Assembly (NCBI RefSeq): GCF_900631955.1
Contig: NZ_UZWD01000004.1
Span: forward strand, 248,001-312,000
From: Devosia equisanguinis
GTDB taxonomy: Bacteria > Pseudomonadota > Alphaproteobacteria > Rhizobiales > Devosiaceae
Length of the DNA stretch: 64,000 nt
Direction: 5' to 3'
Under the pieces are notes generated by a model. It was not told the DNA's origin and ran no database searches. It saw only the letters and a program-made list of their open reading frames with translations. The position numbers were made by a program, and so were the translations under genes. Numbering within the stretch: position 1 is the first letter of the stretch; each line of letters opens with the position of its first letter. Positions 63,290-64,000 of the stretch are shown here, one piece after another.

Positions 63290-63346
63290 TTTCGAGTGGT
63301 GGTCCGCGTCCGCCACCACTCTGGCCCGACAATGGTTCGTAACCGG

Positions 63347-63748
63347 TTAGCGGCCGTCCAGCTTCTCGGTGTCGGTCATTCGGCGTGCCGACATCAGCGC
63401 CAGGGGTCGACCATCGGGATCGGCGAAAAAGGCCATCCATTCTTCCGTACCGTCCTCGTGCCGGTGCACACGGTGCGGCTCGCGCATGAAGTCTATGCCA
63501 TTTTGCACCAGAGCCGCGTGGCTGGCTACGATATCCTCGACCCTGAAATAGAGAATGGATTCTGCCCCGGCCTCGGTGCCCTGCTGCAGATAAAGTCTGA
63601 TGCCCCCGGCATCGAAAAAGGCCATGCCGTCAAACTGGTACAATAGGGCCAAGCCAAGCCTGTCTCTGTACCAGGCAAGCGAGGTCTCGATGTTGCGCAC
63701 CGTGCGCGCAATCTGTCCGATGGGACCAATTTGAGTGGAAGATGCCAT
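63347..63748 (-). CDS. VOC-superfamily protein
   Basis: 133 residues with glyoxalase-like modules: IARTVRNIETSLAWYRDRLGL, FDGMAFFDAGGIRLYLQQG, VEDIVASHAALVQNGIDF and WMAFFADPDGRPLALM. Function unknown. ATG 63748 with GAGGAG upstream. Confidence 0.82.
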   Translation of the reverse strand: MASSTQIGPIGQIARTVRNIETSLAWYRDRLGLALLYQFDGMAFFDAGGIRLYLQQGTEAGAESILYFRVEDIVASHAALVQNGIDFMREPHRVHRHEDGTEEWMAFFADPDGRPLALMSARRMTDTEKLDGR

Positions 63749-63880
63749 GTTGTGCTCCTCTGCCGGCCAGCCGTGCAGTTGAGCCTACTCTGGTTTTGCG
63801 TTCGCCGCCCGCCTTTCGCTACCTGGTCTTAACCCTGCGCTGGCCATGGTCGATCCAATCATCGCCAAGGAAAGATCACC

Positions 63881-64000
63881 GTGCCCGATCAGCATGCTCC
63901 CGCCCTCAGGCGCCAGGACTGGCTCTGGCTGCTCGCCATCTGGGCGGTCGCGGTGGCAACCTTGATGCTGCGTGTCTACTCTCGCGGCGAGGGGCCGCTC
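63881..64000 (+). CDS. N-terminus of a membrane protein (partial, 3' end outside window)
   Basis: Open from GTG 63881 to the right edge (40 codons). AAGGA lies upstream. The visible part is VPDQHAPALRRQDW followed by a hydrophobic segment LWLLAIWAVAVATLMLRV and YSRGEGPL, as in glycosyltransferase-39-like or other multi-span proteins; too little is present to name a family. Confidence 0.55.
   Translation, partial: MPDQHAPALRRQDWLWLLAIWAVAVATLMLRVYSRGEGPL

Overview
The window (about 62-63% GC by eye, almost wall-to-wall genes) looks like chromosomal DNA of an alphaproteobacterium of the Hyphomicrobiales, most like Devosia or a near relative. This is inferred from gene content: a membrane-bound ferritin (MbfA) with Irr-type boxes, an MmcB-type nuclease, a RutR-type regulator with a matching box, the DUF1045-phnM-phnN block, many periplasmic-binding-protein ABC importers, many Gfo/Idh/MocA dehydrogenases and GC-rich palindromic repeats. 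No rRNA, tRNA, IS element or CRISPR was seen. Both ends cut genes: an FAD/Fe-S oxidase at the left and a membrane protein at the right. 

Layout. 1-3 kb: FAD-linked oxidase behind a LysR gene. 3.2-9.7 kb: complete CUT1 sugar importer operon (binding protein, two permeases, two Gfo/Idh dehydrogenases, ATPase) ended by a hairpin. 9.7-18.6 kb: LysR, tRNA hydroxylase TrhO, aldo-keto reductase, an Rrf2 regulator plus flavin reductase with a perfect operator over the start codon, a Gfo/Idh enzyme, a TetR/VOC divergent pair with two operators, and a lone phage-type tail protein with an S74 self-cleaving chaperone domain. 18.7-24.1 kb: folC, then three paralogous MFS transporters in one run with an MmcB-like nuclease gene inside. 

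24.2-31.1 kb is the most interesting block: a sugar ABC importer lacking an ATPase, a gamma-lyase-type PLP enzyme, a PfkB kinase, and, divergently, an RpiR/SIS regulator with a TrpF-like barrel protein whose catalytic cysteine is replaced. Together they suggest import and breakdown of an amino-acid-linked or sulfur/nitrogen-linked sugar by a route I do not recognise. 

31-41.7 kb: housekeeping and stress genes (RlpA-like, 1-Cys peroxiredoxin, CreA, glutathione peroxidase, SelW-like, a cNMP-fold protein with altered phosphate-binding motif), a polar amino acid importer without ATPase, dadA with a divergent Lrp regulator, and an extensin-like protein. 41.7-50.9 kb: lepA, mbfA with a perfect double Irr-type box, a hemerythrin-like gene with an FNR/FixK-type box, a galactose dehydrogenase, glycerate kinase, and the DUF1045-phnM-phnN tail of a C-P lyase pathway. 

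50.9-62.2 kb: reductive pyrimidine catabolism: an NMT1-type ABC importer, dihydropyrimidinase, an M20 ureidopropionase-type hydrolase, an omega-aminotransferase and methylmalonate/malonate-semialdehyde dehydrogenase, controlled by RutR; the first enzyme (dihydropyrimidine dehydrogenase) is not in the window. This locus carries two palindromic repeat elements and a DUF559 gene that reads into one of them. A GGDEF protein and a VOC protein follow. All functions are from sequence reading without database searches.
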